DNA of 64,000 nucleotides from Paractinoplanes ovalisporus (GTDB lineage: Bacteria > Actinomycetota > Actinomycetes > Mycobacteriales > Micromonosporaceae). Position numbers and translations under genes: made by a program. The stretch is taken from positions 558,001 through 622,000 of the forward strand of contig NZ_JAENHP010000001.1 in the NCBI RefSeq assembly GCF_016834655.1, read 5' to 3'. Positions within the stretch are counted from its first letter, which is position 1, and every line of letters begins with the position of its first letter. The notes beneath the pieces were generated by a model, which saw nothing but the letters and a program-made list of their open reading frames with translations, made no database searches and was not told the origin of the DNA. Positions 17,652 through 25,249 of this stretch are shown piece after piece.

Positions 17652-18632
17652 TCAGACCGCGCAGGTCGAGCCGCGCACGATCAGCTCGGGGCGGAACAGT
17701 GGCACGCCGCCGGGCGTGTCGAGCTGGTTGAGGGCGGCCTCGACGATCGCGTCCTCGTCCCAGGCCATCGTGGTCAGCCCCGGCTCGACCAGCACGGCCA
17801 GCTGATGGTCGTCGTAACCGATCACCGACAGGTCGTCCGGGATGCGCAGCCCCTCGTCGCGGGCGGCCCGATAGACGGCGAACGCCAGCGAGTCGCTGAG
17901 GCAGAACACGCCGGTGGGCCGGTTCGAGCCGGCCAGCAGGTCGGCGACGATCTCGACGGCCTCGGTGGTCGCGGCGGGCGCCGAGATCGCGACCAGGTCG
18001 ATGCCGAGCGCGTCGGCGATCTCGGGCGCGAGCAGCTGGGCCGGGCGCCCCGGCGTGGACGGCAGGGCGGGCGCGAGCAGTCCGATGCGGCGATGGCCGA
18101 GTTCGGCGAGGTGGGCGAAGGCGGTCCGGACCCCGTACGCGTTGTCGAACAGCACACTGCCCGAGCCGGGCCGGGCGGTCAGCGCGTCACCGATCGACAC
18201 CACCGTGACGTCGGGCCCGAGCAGCCGCCAGTAGTCGGCCGTCGGGTCGACCGGCGAGACCAGCGCACCGTCGACCCGCTGGGCCACGAACTGCTCCACG
18301 ATGCGCCGCTCGAGTTCCGGATCGGCATCCGCGTCGGCGATGGTCGCGTACCGCCCCTTGCGACGCAGGGCCCGGGTGAGCAGCACCGAAAAGTCCTGCT
18401 GCCAGAGGTCACGCAGAGACCCGGAGACCCCGACCCATCCCGTACGCCCGCTGGCCAGCGCCCGCGCGATCGGGTCGACGGTGTAGCCCATTTCGTCGGC
18501 GAGCTGCCGCACCCGGCGAATCGTGGCCGGCGACCCCCGGATGCCGCGCAACGCATAGGAGGTGGCGGCCAGCGACAGCCCCGCGGCGGTGGCCAGGTCT
18601 TGCAGGGTCCGCCGACCCGGCTGCCGTGACAT
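17652..18632 (-). CDS. LacI-family transcriptional regulator
   Basis: A 326-residue LacI/GalR regulator. The N-terminal HTH is TLQDLATAAGLSLAATSYAL, with the hinge helix around PIARALASGR. A periplasmic-binding-like sensor domain follows (VDGALVSPVD, GHRRIGLLAPAL, DDLSVIGYDD). ATG 18632 is chosen because the HTH starts there. TACATT ends six bases upstream, suggesting a leaderless mRNA. It faces away from the amidohydrolase operon, whose promoter carries a LacI-type palindromic operator 292 bases away; that operon is its likely target. Confidence 0.93.
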   Translation of the reverse strand: MSRQPGRRTLQDLATAAGLSLAATSYALRGIRGSPATIRRVRQLADEMGYTVDPIARALASGRTGWVGVSGSLRDLWQQDFSVLLTRALRRKGRYATIADADADPELERRIVEQFVAQRVDGALVSPVDPTADYWRLLGPDVTVVSIGDALTARPGSGSVLFDNAYGVRTAFAHLAELGHRRIGLLAPALPSTPGRPAQLLAPEIADALGIDLVAISAPAATTEAVEIVADLLAGSNRPTGVFCLSDSLAFAVYRAARDEGLRIPDDLSVIGYDDHQLAVLVEPGLTTMAWDEDAIVEAALNQLDTPGGVPLFRPELIVRGSTCAV

Positions 18633-18981
18633 CGGCCGAATGTAACACCGCCGCCACGCCCGTTCTGCCCCACGCGCCCGACCCGCAAGATCGCCACCCC
18701 AAGATCGCCGGGAGCAGCCATCCCAAACCCCCGCCCACCCAGGGGCCTCTGAACCTAGCTCGGCCGCGGCGGCGGAAGCGGAGTCGTCCACAGGTGGGAA
18801 CGGTGGCTGGCGGGGCTTATCCACAGCGGCGTGTCTGATCCTCAAGAGCGGCCGGCGAGTTTCCGCAGCTGCGGCAGACCGGGGCGGAATTCCGGTGCTT
18901 GAGAACACATTGCGTTCACGGGAGGGAAGCGCTTCACTTCTTGCACATGTGAAGCGCTTCCCTAGGCTGCGAGGAGGGACG
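18633..18981. other. Divergent intergenic region, LacI gene / amidohydrolase operon
   Basis: 349 bases. The left 290 show no gene or clear element beyond the LacI leaderless promoter. The right end carries the double palindrome (separate entry) and the SD GAGGAGGG before ATG 18982. A TTGCAC (18941) and a TAGGCT (18963) at 16-base spacing lie over the operator, but would leave almost no leader. Confidence 0.5.
18924..18962. promoter_or_regulatory. Tandem palindromic operator (GAAGCGCTTC x2)
   Basis: GGGAAGCGCTTCAC (18924-18937) and its exact reverse complement GTGAAGCGCTTCCC (18949-18962). Each arm contains the perfect 10-bp palindrome GAAGCGCTTC; centres are 25 bp apart. The central-CG palindrome is typical of LacI-family operators, and a LacI gene lies upstream. 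It ends 19 bases before the amidohydrolase ATG, so binding would block transcription or polymerase escape. Confidence 0.8.
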
Positions 18982-19860
18982 ATGTTGATCGACTGCCACC
19001 AGCACCTGTGGCCGGGGCGGTTTGTTGACGCGCTGCGCCGCCGCCACGCCTACCCATACATGCGGGACTGGACGTTGTTCCTGGCGGGCGAGGACCCGTA
19101 CGCGGTCGATCCGCAAGCCCACGACGTCGCGCTGCGCCGCCGCACCGAGCGCGCCGACCAGGTGTTGATCTCGCTCTCCAGCCCGCTCGGCATCGAGCAC
19201 CTGCCGGCTCGCGACGGCGCTGAGCTGATCGACATCTGGCACGAGAGCGCCCTCGAGCTGGGCGACCCGTTCGAGGTGTGGGCGGCCGCGTGTGTCAGCG
19301 AACCCGATCCGGACGGGCTGGCCAAGGTGCTGCGGGAGGAGCGGATCGTGGGGCTCCAGCTGCCCGCCACCGCGCTCGCCGACCCGGGCGGCATCGAGCA
19401 TGTGGGGCCGCTGCTCGACGAGGCCGCGAAGGCCAACAAACCCGTCCTTGTGCATCCGGGACCGGCGCCCGCCTGCGCTCCGGGGTTTCCAGGGTGGTGG
19501 CCGGCCCTGGTCCCGTACGTGGCTCAGCTGCATCAGGCCTGGCTCGCCTGGCATGTGGCGGGACGCAAGGACGTGCGCATCGGGTTTGTCGCGCTGGCGG
19601 GGCTCGCGCCGCTGCATCACGAGCGGCTGGCCGCGCGGGGCGGGGCGCTGGGGGCGCTGAACGCCAACGTCTTCTACGAGACCTCGTCCTACGGCACGCG
19701 CGCGATCGACGCCCTGATCCGTGTGGTGGGCGTCGATCCGATCATCTCGGGCTCCGACCGCCCGTACGCGGAAGCGGTCGACCCTCACCTGGGCGCGGCC
19801 TTCACCCACGCCTTGTTCACCGCGAATCCGCAACAGTTTCTGAAGGGGGAACTGCGATGA
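18982..19860 (+). CDS. Amidohydrolase-2 family metal-dependent hydrolase
   Basis: A 292-residue TIM-barrel hydrolase. The metal-binding HxH is at His6/His8 (DCHQHLWPG). A second His lies in PVLVHPGPAP and the catalytic Asp in ISGSDRPY near residue 263. The family (ACMSD/LigJ-like) hydrolyses or decarboxylates small carboxylates, lactones and amides. The start follows a strong SD (GAGGAGGG). Its stop overlaps the cupin gene start (ATGA). It is preceded by the GAAGCGCTTC operator, so induction through the LacI regulator is likely. Confidence 0.88.
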   Translation: MLIDCHQHLWPGRFVDALRRRHAYPYMRDWTLFLAGEDPYAVDPQAHDVALRRRTERADQVLISLSSPLGIEHLPARDGAELIDIWHESALELGDPFEVWAAACVSEPDPDGLAKVLREERIVGLQLPATALADPGGIEHVGPLLDEAAKANKPVLVHPGPAPACAPGFPGWWPALVPYVAQLHQAWLAWHVAGRKDVRIGFVALAGLAPLHHERLAARGGALGALNANVFYETSSYGTRAIDALIRVVGVDPIISGSDRPYAEAVDPHLGAAFTHALFTANPQQFLKGELR

Positions 19861-20351
19861 CCGTTCTGCCGGCCCCGCCCGGTCGGGTGCTGGACCTGCC
19901 GGAGCTCAAGCGCTGGGTCGCCGAGCTCGCCGAGCAGCCGGAACTGTGGGAACACCTGGTGCAGCACGACACGGGCGGCCGGCACTACGCGTCGCTCTAC
20001 CGGGACGCCGACATCGACGTCTGGGTGCTGTGCTGGAACGTCGTGGACGACACCGGCTGGCACGACCACGACACCTCCTCGGGCGCGGTCGCGGTGACCC
20101 GGGGCGCGGTCACCGAGGCCACCCCGCGCATGGGTGGCGAGCCGGTGACCCGGGTGGTGGAGGCGGGACGGGCGTTCGCGTTCGGGCCCGACCACATCCA
20201 CCGGATGGGCGGGGCGGTCGACGGGTCGGTGTCGATCCACGCGTACTCGCCGCCGCTGTGGCGCATGGGGCAATACTCGATCAGCCCGGCGGGTGTGCTG
20301 CGGCGCAAGGCGGTCAGCTACGCCGACGAGCTGCGCCCGATCGACGAGTAG
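19857..20351 (+). CDS. Cysteine dioxygenase type I-like cupin
   Basis: A 164-residue cupin with CDO-type iron ligands: TGWHDHDTSSG supplies two His of the HxH pair and FGPDHIHRM the third. SIHAYSPP matches a conserved CDO segment. CDO enzymes oxidise thiols such as cysteine, 3-mercaptopropionate or related compounds to sulfinates. It is translationally coupled to the amidohydrolase and convergent with the second ammonia-lyase-like gene. If the region degrades a sulfur-containing amine, a thiol dioxygenase would fit; other cupin chemistry is possible. Confidence 0.85.
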   Translation: MTVLPAPPGRVLDLPELKRWVAELAEQPELWEHLVQHDTGGRHYASLYRDADIDVWVLCWNVVDDTGWHDHDTSSGAVAVTRGAVTEATPRMGGEPVTRVVEAGRAFAFGPDHIHRMGGAVDGSVSIHAYSPPLWRMGQYSISPAGVLRRKAVSYADELRPIDE

Positions 20352-20360
20352 GACGAGTAA
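20343..20360. repeat. 9-bp tandem duplication of the cupin gene end
   Basis: GACGAGTAG (Asp-Glu-stop, 20343-20351) is followed at once by GACGAGTAA. The duplication gives two in-frame stops. Confidence 0.7.
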
Positions 20361-20368
20361 AAGGTCGC

Positions 20369-21817
20369 CTAAGCGCTCAGGCCCATCGAGGAGTAATCAA
20401 GGACGGCGCCGAGCCGCGGCAGCAGTTCGGCGCCCCGCTCCAGGTCGATGCCGAGCGGCCGGTCGTCCTCGGACGGGTCGAGCGCCTCGTCGGCCATCTC
20501 GAACGCGTCCCGCAACGGCCCCACCGTGAGCCGGCCGGGCGCCATCCGCAACGCGCGCACGGCCGCCACCAGCTCGGCGGCGAGCAGCGTGGGGGCGAGC
20601 TGGGTCATCGTACGAAGGGAACGCGCGCCCTGCGTGGCGAAGCTCGCGTGCTCCTCCAGCCCCAGCGAAATGCTCAATGTGCCGGCCGCGGTCGGGGTCA
20701 TGCCGACGCGGATCTCGGTCAGCAGGTCCTGCACCACGTACTCGCTGATCATCAGGCCGGAGCTGCCGGCCGGACCGGCCGCCAGGAACGCCCGCAAACC
20801 GGTCAGGTCGGGGCGCATCAGCAGCCCGAGCCGCGCGGTCGAGAGCGACAGCACCGGCAGGAACGCCCCGCGCGCGGCGTCGAGACCGGAGGCCAGCGTC
20901 GCCGTGTGGAACTGCCCGTGATGCAGGACGCCCTCGGGGGTGACCAGCGGGTTCTCGACGGCCGCGTTGATCTCGGAGGTGAGCACGTCGTCGAGCGTGC
21001 GGGCGGCGTGGATGGCCGGCGCCGTCACCTGCGGCAGCACGCGCAGGCCGAACGGGTCCTGGATGCGGACCGGGGCCGCGCACCCGGCCACGAGCCGGCT
21101 CATCAGGCGGGCCACCTCGACCTGGCCGGGGTGCGCCCGGTTGCGGTGCACATTCACGTCGTACGCCTCGGGGTTGCCCCGCAGCGCCAGGAAGCTCAGC
21201 GCCGCCACCACCACCGACGCGCGCAGCTGGCTCTGCATCCGCTGCAGCCCGAGAGCCGCGGTGGCCACGGTGAGCGCGCTCGAACTGATCAGCGGGAGCG
21301 CGTCGGTGGCGTCGATGGTCGTGACCGGCCCCTTGCCGTTCTGCCAGGGCCGCTCCCCCGCCAGGGTCAGACCGAGCTCGGCCAGCGCAGCCAGGTCGGC
21401 CGTGCCGATGGCGCCCCACGAGTGGATCGTCGGGACCGCGCCGTCCCGCAATGCCTGGGCCAGCGCCTCGGCGACCCGGGGCGAGATGCCCGACCCACCG
21501 GCGAGGATCTGATTGAGCCGTACGGTCATGGCCGCACGCGCCGTGTTGTCGTCCTCGACCGGCCCGACCGCCGCGCAGTGACTGCGCAGGAGTCTTAAAC
21601 CGCGTTCCTCGTCACTCGCACGCTCGTGCCGGTTGGCACCGACGCCGGTGTTCGCCCCGTAGACTGCGCCGTGCGCCCGCGCGTGCTGCAACAACGCGTT
21701 ACTTTCTCCGACCCGTCGCAGGGCGGCCGCCTCGACCTCGACCCCACATCGACCGGAAGCGATCGCCACGAGCCCACTGATCGTCAGATTCGCCCCGTCG
21801 AGCCGTTCTGCCTGCAT
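20369..21817 (-). CDS. Second ammonia-lyase (HAL/PAL) fold protein lacking the MIO triad
   Basis: A 482-residue HAL/PAL relative: Tyr53 in VYGANTGVG, GGSGISPRVAEAL, SSSALTVATAALG. Its MIO position, aligned through the DLA that follows the triad in HAL, reads Gly138-Thr139-Ala140 (WGAIGTADLAALAE) instead of Ala-Ser-Gly. The NGT motif aligns with Ser-Ser-Ser (178-180). ATG 21817 (MQAERLDGAN) is taken as start; the open frame continues upstream to 21913 across the promoter of the neighbouring operon. It is divergent from the OpuC-type importer, which hints that its substrate is an imported quaternary amine. Ergothionase is a HAL relative reported to work without MIO, a possible functional analogue. 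Confidence 0.85.
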   Translation of the reverse strand: MQAERLDGANLTISGLVAIASGRCGVEVEAAALRRVGESNALLQHARAHGAVYGANTGVGANRHERASDEERGLRLLRSHCAAVGPVEDDNTARAAMTVRLNQILAGGSGISPRVAEALAQALRDGAVPTIHSWGAIGTADLAALAELGLTLAGERPWQNGKGPVTTIDATDALPLISSSALTVATAALGLQRMQSQLRASVVVAALSFLALRGNPEAYDVNVHRNRAHPGQVEVARLMSRLVAGCAAPVRIQDPFGLRVLPQVTAPAIHAARTLDDVLTSEINAAVENPLVTPEGVLHHGQFHTATLASGLDAARGAFLPVLSLSTARLGLLMRPDLTGLRAFLAAGPAGSSGLMISEYVVQDLLTEIRVGMTPTAAGTLSISLGLEEHASFATQGARSLRTMTQLAPTLLAAELVAAVRALRMAPGRLTVGPLRDAFEMADEALDPSEDDRPLGIDLERGAELLPRLGAVLDYSSMGLSA

Positions 21818-21867
21818 AGCGCCACCATCACACGTGTTACCAGACCGTAAAGGCCGCCCCCAGGCCG

Positions 21868-21913
21868 TTGACATTCTATTCACTACGCCTGAAGTATGAA
21901 TAGCCGTATTCAT
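21868..21913 (+). promoter_or_regulatory. Importer-operon promoter with three TATTCA boxes
   Basis: TTGACA (21868-21873) is a consensus -35. AAGTAT follows at 18-base spacing (21892-21897). CTATTCA (21876-21882) and TGAATAG (21897-21903) form an inverted repeat with a 14-base gap, and a third TATTCA sits at 21908-21913. The boxes overlap the promoter core, consistent with a repressor site. It could serve both the importer and the divergent lyase-like gene. SD GCAGGAG precedes ATG 21937. Confidence 0.6.
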
Positions 21914-21936
21914 AAATCCGCTGCCGCAGGAGTGCC

Positions 21937-22950
21937 ATGATCACATTCGACGACGTCGTGAAGGTCTATCCGGGCGGCAGCACCGCGGTCGACCACGTGT
22001 CGCTGGAACTGCCTACCGGCAAGATGACGGTGCTGGTCGGGCCGTCGGGCTGCGGCAAGACCACCTCGTTGCGCATGATCAACCGCATGATCAGCCCGAC
22101 CTCGGGCCGCGTGCTCATCGACGGCAAGGACATCGCCGACCAGGACGAGGCGCTGCTGCGCCGCGGCATCGGCTATGTGATCCAGCACGCGGGGCTGTTC
22201 CCGCACCGTACGGTGCTCGACAACGTGGCCACCGTGCCGGTGCTGCTCGGCAAGACCCGCCGCGAGGCCCGCACCGCCGCCCTCGGCCTGCTCGAGCGGG
22301 TCGGCCTCACCGAGGAGTTCGCCAAGCGCTACCCGGCCCAGCTCTCCGGCGGTCAGCAGCAGCGTGTCGGCGTGGCCCGCGCGCTCGCCGCCGACCCGCC
22401 GATCATGCTGATGGACGAGCCGTTCAGCGCCGTCGACCCGGTCGTCCGCGAGGGCCTGCACCGCGAGTTCCTACGCCTGCAGCAAGACCTCGGCAAGACG
22501 ATCGCCATGGTGACGCACGACATCGACGAGGCCATCAAGCTGGGTGACGTCGTCGCGATCTTCCGTCAGGGTGGCAAGCTGGCTCAGGTGGGCACCCCGC
22601 AGGAGCTGCTGACCGCGCCCGCCGACGACTTCGTGGCCGAGTTCGTCGGACGTGACCGCGGCATCCGCAGCCTCTCGTTCGACTCCGCGGCCGAGCTTCC
22701 GGTCGGCGAACTGCCGGCCGACCTGGTGCTCGACGAGGCCGGCCGCCCGCTCGGGTGGAAGTCGGCCGGCGGGGTCACGCCCACCGGGGGCACGTTCACC
22801 ACGTCCGACTCGCTGCGGCTGGTCACCGACCTGGCGATCAGCTCCCCGGTCGGCACCGCCGTGCGCGTGAACGCCGAGGGCGCCGCCGACGGGGTCGTAC
22901 GCCATCACGACCTCGCCGACTACCTGGCGACCCGGCGAGCCGCCTCATGA
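21937..22950 (+). CDS. OpuC/ProV-type quaternary-amine ABC transporter ATPase
   Basis: A 337-residue ABC ATPase. Walker A is GPSGCGKTT (35-43), the Q-loop YVIQHAGLFPH, signature LSGGQQQRV (136-144), Walker B IMLMDEP (156-162), and the switch region MVTHDIDEA. YVIQHAGLFPH and the overall length match the betaine/choline/carnitine (OpuCA) group. The C-terminal ~100 residues are short for a full CBS pair, so regulation by tandem CBS domains is doubtful. It is the first gene of a four-gene operon with ATGA/GTGA overlaps. Confidence 0.93.
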   Translation: MITFDDVVKVYPGGSTAVDHVSLELPTGKMTVLVGPSGCGKTTSLRMINRMISPTSGRVLIDGKDIADQDEALLRRGIGYVIQHAGLFPHRTVLDNVATVPVLLGKTRREARTAALGLLERVGLTEEFAKRYPAQLSGGQQQRVGVARALAADPPIMLMDEPFSAVDPVVREGLHREFLRLQQDLGKTIAMVTHDIDEAIKLGDVVAIFRQGGKLAQVGTPQELLTAPADDFVAEFVGRDRGIRSLSFDSAAELPVGELPADLVLDEAGRPLGWKSAGGVTPTGGTFTTSDSLRLVTDLAISSPVGTAVRVNAEGAADGVVRHHDLADYLATRRAAS

Positions 22951-23597
22951 TCACTTATCTGTCCAACAACTCCGAGACCGTGCTGGCCGCGCTCCGCCAG
23001 CACATCACGCTCGCGCTGATCCCGGTGCTGCTGGGCTTCCTGATCGCGCTGCCGATCGGCTACCTCGGTGTGCGGTTCCCCTGGCTCTATCACCCGCTGG
23101 TCAACGTGGCCGGCGTGCTCTACTCGATCCCGTCGCTGGCGCTGTTCGTGTTCCTGCCGGTGGTGCTGGGCACGAAGATCCTGTCGCCGCTGAACATCGT
23201 GGTCGCGCTCACCATCTACACCGTCGCGCTCATGGCCCGTACGGTCGCCGACGGTCTGCGCTCGGTCGACCGGCTGATCACCGAGTCGGCCACGGCAATG
23301 GGTTACCGCCGGGTGCGGCGCCTGTTCGACGTCGAGCTGCCGGTCGCGCTGCCGGTCATCCTGGCCGGCCTGCGCGTGGCCACGGTCTCGAACATCAGCC
23401 TGGTCAGCGTCGGCGCCCTGATCGGCATCGGCGGCCTCGGGCAGCTGTTCACCCGCGGCTTCCAGCTGTTCTACATCGAGCCGATCCTGGTCGGCATCAT
23501 CCTGTCCGTGCTGCTGGCCGGCATCGCCGACCTGATCATCGTGCTGATCCAGCGCGCGGTGACACCGTGGACCCGCGTGCAGGGAGGCCGGGCGTGA
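22947..23597 (+). CDS. OpuC-type ABC transporter permease 1
   Basis: A 216-residue inner-membrane permease with about five helices. The BPD_transp_1 EAA-like loop is ITESATAMGYRRVRRLFDVELPVALP, in the form typical of OpuCB/OpuBB. The start overlaps the ATPase stop and its stop overlaps the second permease. It lacks the fused periplasmic domain seen in EgtU/OpuCBC-type proteins, because the binding protein here is a separate gene. Confidence 0.92.
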   Translation: MITYLSNNSETVLAALRQHITLALIPVLLGFLIALPIGYLGVRFPWLYHPLVNVAGVLYSIPSLALFVFLPVVLGTKILSPLNIVVALTIYTVALMARTVADGLRSVDRLITESATAMGYRRVRRLFDVELPVALPVILAGLRVATVSNISLVSVGALIGIGGLGQLFTRGFQLFYIEPILVGIILSVLLAGIADLIIVLIQRAVTPWTRVQGGRA

Positions 23598-24250
23598 ACC
23601 TCGACTACCTGTTCGACGCGGCCCACTGGGACTTCTCCACCGGCAGCATCCCGCAGCTGATCGTCTCCCACCTCTGGTACGTGTTCCTGGCCCTGCTGAT
23701 CGGTCTGGTCATCGCGTTGCCGGTGGGTCTCTACATCGGGCACACCGGCCGTGGCTCGTTCATCGCCATCAACGCCGGTAACGCCGGCCGTTCCCTGCCC
23801 ACGCTCGGTCTGCTCATGCTGATGGTGACCCTGCTCGGGCTGGGGCTGCTCCCGGTGCTCATCGCGCTCACGGTGCTGGTCATCCCGCCGATCCTGACTT
23901 CCGCGTACGCCGGTCTGCGCACCCTCGACCCCGGTGTCGTCGACGCCGCCAAGGGTGTCGGCATGCGCCCCATGCAGGTGCTGTTCCGGGTCGAGCTGCC
24001 GATGGCCCTGCCCGTGCTGATGAGCGGTTTCCGCAGCGCCGCCCTGCAGGTGGTGGCGACCGCGACCGTGGCCGCCGCGGTGGGGCTGGGCGGTCTGGGC
24101 CGCCTGCTGATCGACGGCCTGGCCGTCAACGACTACTCCCGAGTGCTGGCCGGCGCCATTGTTGTCGCGGTGCTGGCGGTTCTGCTCGACCTGGTCCTGG
24201 CGCTCGCGCAGCGCTGGATCGTCTCCCCGGGTCTCCGGGCATCCAAGTGA
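23594..24250 (+). CDS. OpuC-type ABC transporter permease 2
   Basis: A 218-residue permease starting with GTG at 23594 inside the previous stop. It has five to six hydrophobic helices and the EAA-type loop VVDAAKGVGMRPMQVLFRVE. The N-terminal 25 residues (NLDYLFDAAHWDF) precede the first helix, as in OpuCD. With permease 1 it forms the heterodimeric channel. Confidence 0.92.
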   Translation: MNLDYLFDAAHWDFSTGSIPQLIVSHLWYVFLALLIGLVIALPVGLYIGHTGRGSFIAINAGNAGRSLPTLGLLMLMVTLLGLGLLPVLIALTVLVIPPILTSAYAGLRTLDPGVVDAAKGVGMRPMQVLFRVELPMALPVLMSGFRSAALQVVATATVAAAVGLGGLGRLLIDGLAVNDYSRVLAGAIVVAVLAVLLDLVLALAQRWIVSPGLRASK

Positions 24251-24261
24251 AAGGTCCCAGC

Positions 24262-25194
24262 ATGAAACTCCTTAGCCGACTCAGCGCGGCGGGCACAGCC
24301 GTCGCCCTTCTGGTCGCTCTGACCGCCTGCGGCGCCGACGAGGACCCGCTGTCGAACAGCGACGGTGGCAGCAGCGCCGCACCCGGCACCATCACCGTCG
24401 GATCGGCCAACTTCGCCGAGAGCGAGCTGCTGGCCGAGATCTACTCGCAGGCCCTCGAGGCCAAGGGCCTGACGGTCAAGCGCCAGTTCAACATCGGCGC
24501 CCGTGAGCTCTACCTCAAGGCCCTGCAGGACGGCTCGATCGACCTGCTCCCCGAATACAACGGCGCCCTGCTCTCGGCGCTGTCGAGCGGTGGCGCGCCC
24601 GAGGGCGTCAGCAAGCCGGAAGACGTGCTGGGCGCGCTCAAGAAGGTGCTGCCGTCGGGCACCGAGGTGCTCGAGCAGTCCCCCGCCGAGGACAAGGACA
24701 CCCTCACCGTCACCTCCGAGACGGCGTCCAAGTACAGCCTGAAGACCATCGAGGACCTCAAGCCGGTCGCCAAGGACCTCGTGATCGGCGCCGGCCCCGA
24801 GTGGCAGGAGCGCTACCAGGGTCTCAAGGGTCTCAAAGAGCTCTACGGCATCGAATTCAAGGAGTTCAAGCCGCTCGACGCCGGTGGCCCGCTCACCGTG
24901 AACGCCCTCATCAAGGGCCAGATCCAGGTCGGCAACATCTTCTCGACCGACTCGTCGATCGCCACCAACAAGTTCGTGGTGCTCGACGACCCGAAGAACC
25001 TGTACCTGGCCGAGAACATCATCCCGCTGATCCGCACGTCGGCGAACAACCCCACGGTGACGGAGGCCCTGAACGCCGTCTCCGCCAAGCTGACCACGGA
25101 GAACCTGACCACGACGCTGGCCAAGGTCCAGGTCGACAAGCAGGACACCGCCGCGGTCGCCAAGGGCTGGCTCACCGAGAGCGGCCTCGTCTGA
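24262..25194 (+). CDS. OpuC/ProX-type substrate-binding lipoprotein
   Basis: A 310-residue lipoprotein. The signal peptide ends in LLVALTAC (lipobox). The mature part starts with a Ser/Gly-rich spacer, then the glycine-betaine-binding (OpuAC) domain (TVGSANFAESELLAEIYSQA, LLPEYNGALL). Such proteins hold trimethylammonium groups in an aromatic cage; candidate aromatics include Tyr in PEYNG and Trp in GPEWQERY. I prefer ATG 24262 over the GTG at 24247 that overlaps the permease stop, because the lipoprotein signal starts there (MKLLSRLSA). The operon ends with a strong terminator. Confidence 0.93.
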   Translation: MKLLSRLSAAGTAVALLVALTACGADEDPLSNSDGGSSAAPGTITVGSANFAESELLAEIYSQALEAKGLTVKRQFNIGARELYLKALQDGSIDLLPEYNGALLSALSSGGAPEGVSKPEDVLGALKKVLPSGTEVLEQSPAEDKDTLTVTSETASKYSLKTIEDLKPVAKDLVIGAGPEWQERYQGLKGLKELYGIEFKEFKPLDAGGPLTVNALIKGQIQVGNIFSTDSSIATNKFVVLDDPKNLYLAENIIPLIRTSANNPTVTEALNAVSAKLTTENLTTTLAKVQVDKQDTAAVAKGWLTESGLV

Positions 25195-25209
25195 CATCCG
25201 CTTCACCGC

Positions 25210-25244
25210 GCCGCCCGGGTTGGGAAACCCGGGCGGCGTTTTTT
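25210..25244 (+). terminator. Rho-independent terminator of the importer operon
   Basis: Perfect 12-bp stem GCCGCCCGGGTT / AACCCGGGCGGC with a GGGA loop, followed by G and six Ts. The T-run is only on the plus strand, so it terminates the importer and not the convergent activase gene. Confidence 0.95.
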
Positions 25245-25249
25245 GTCGG

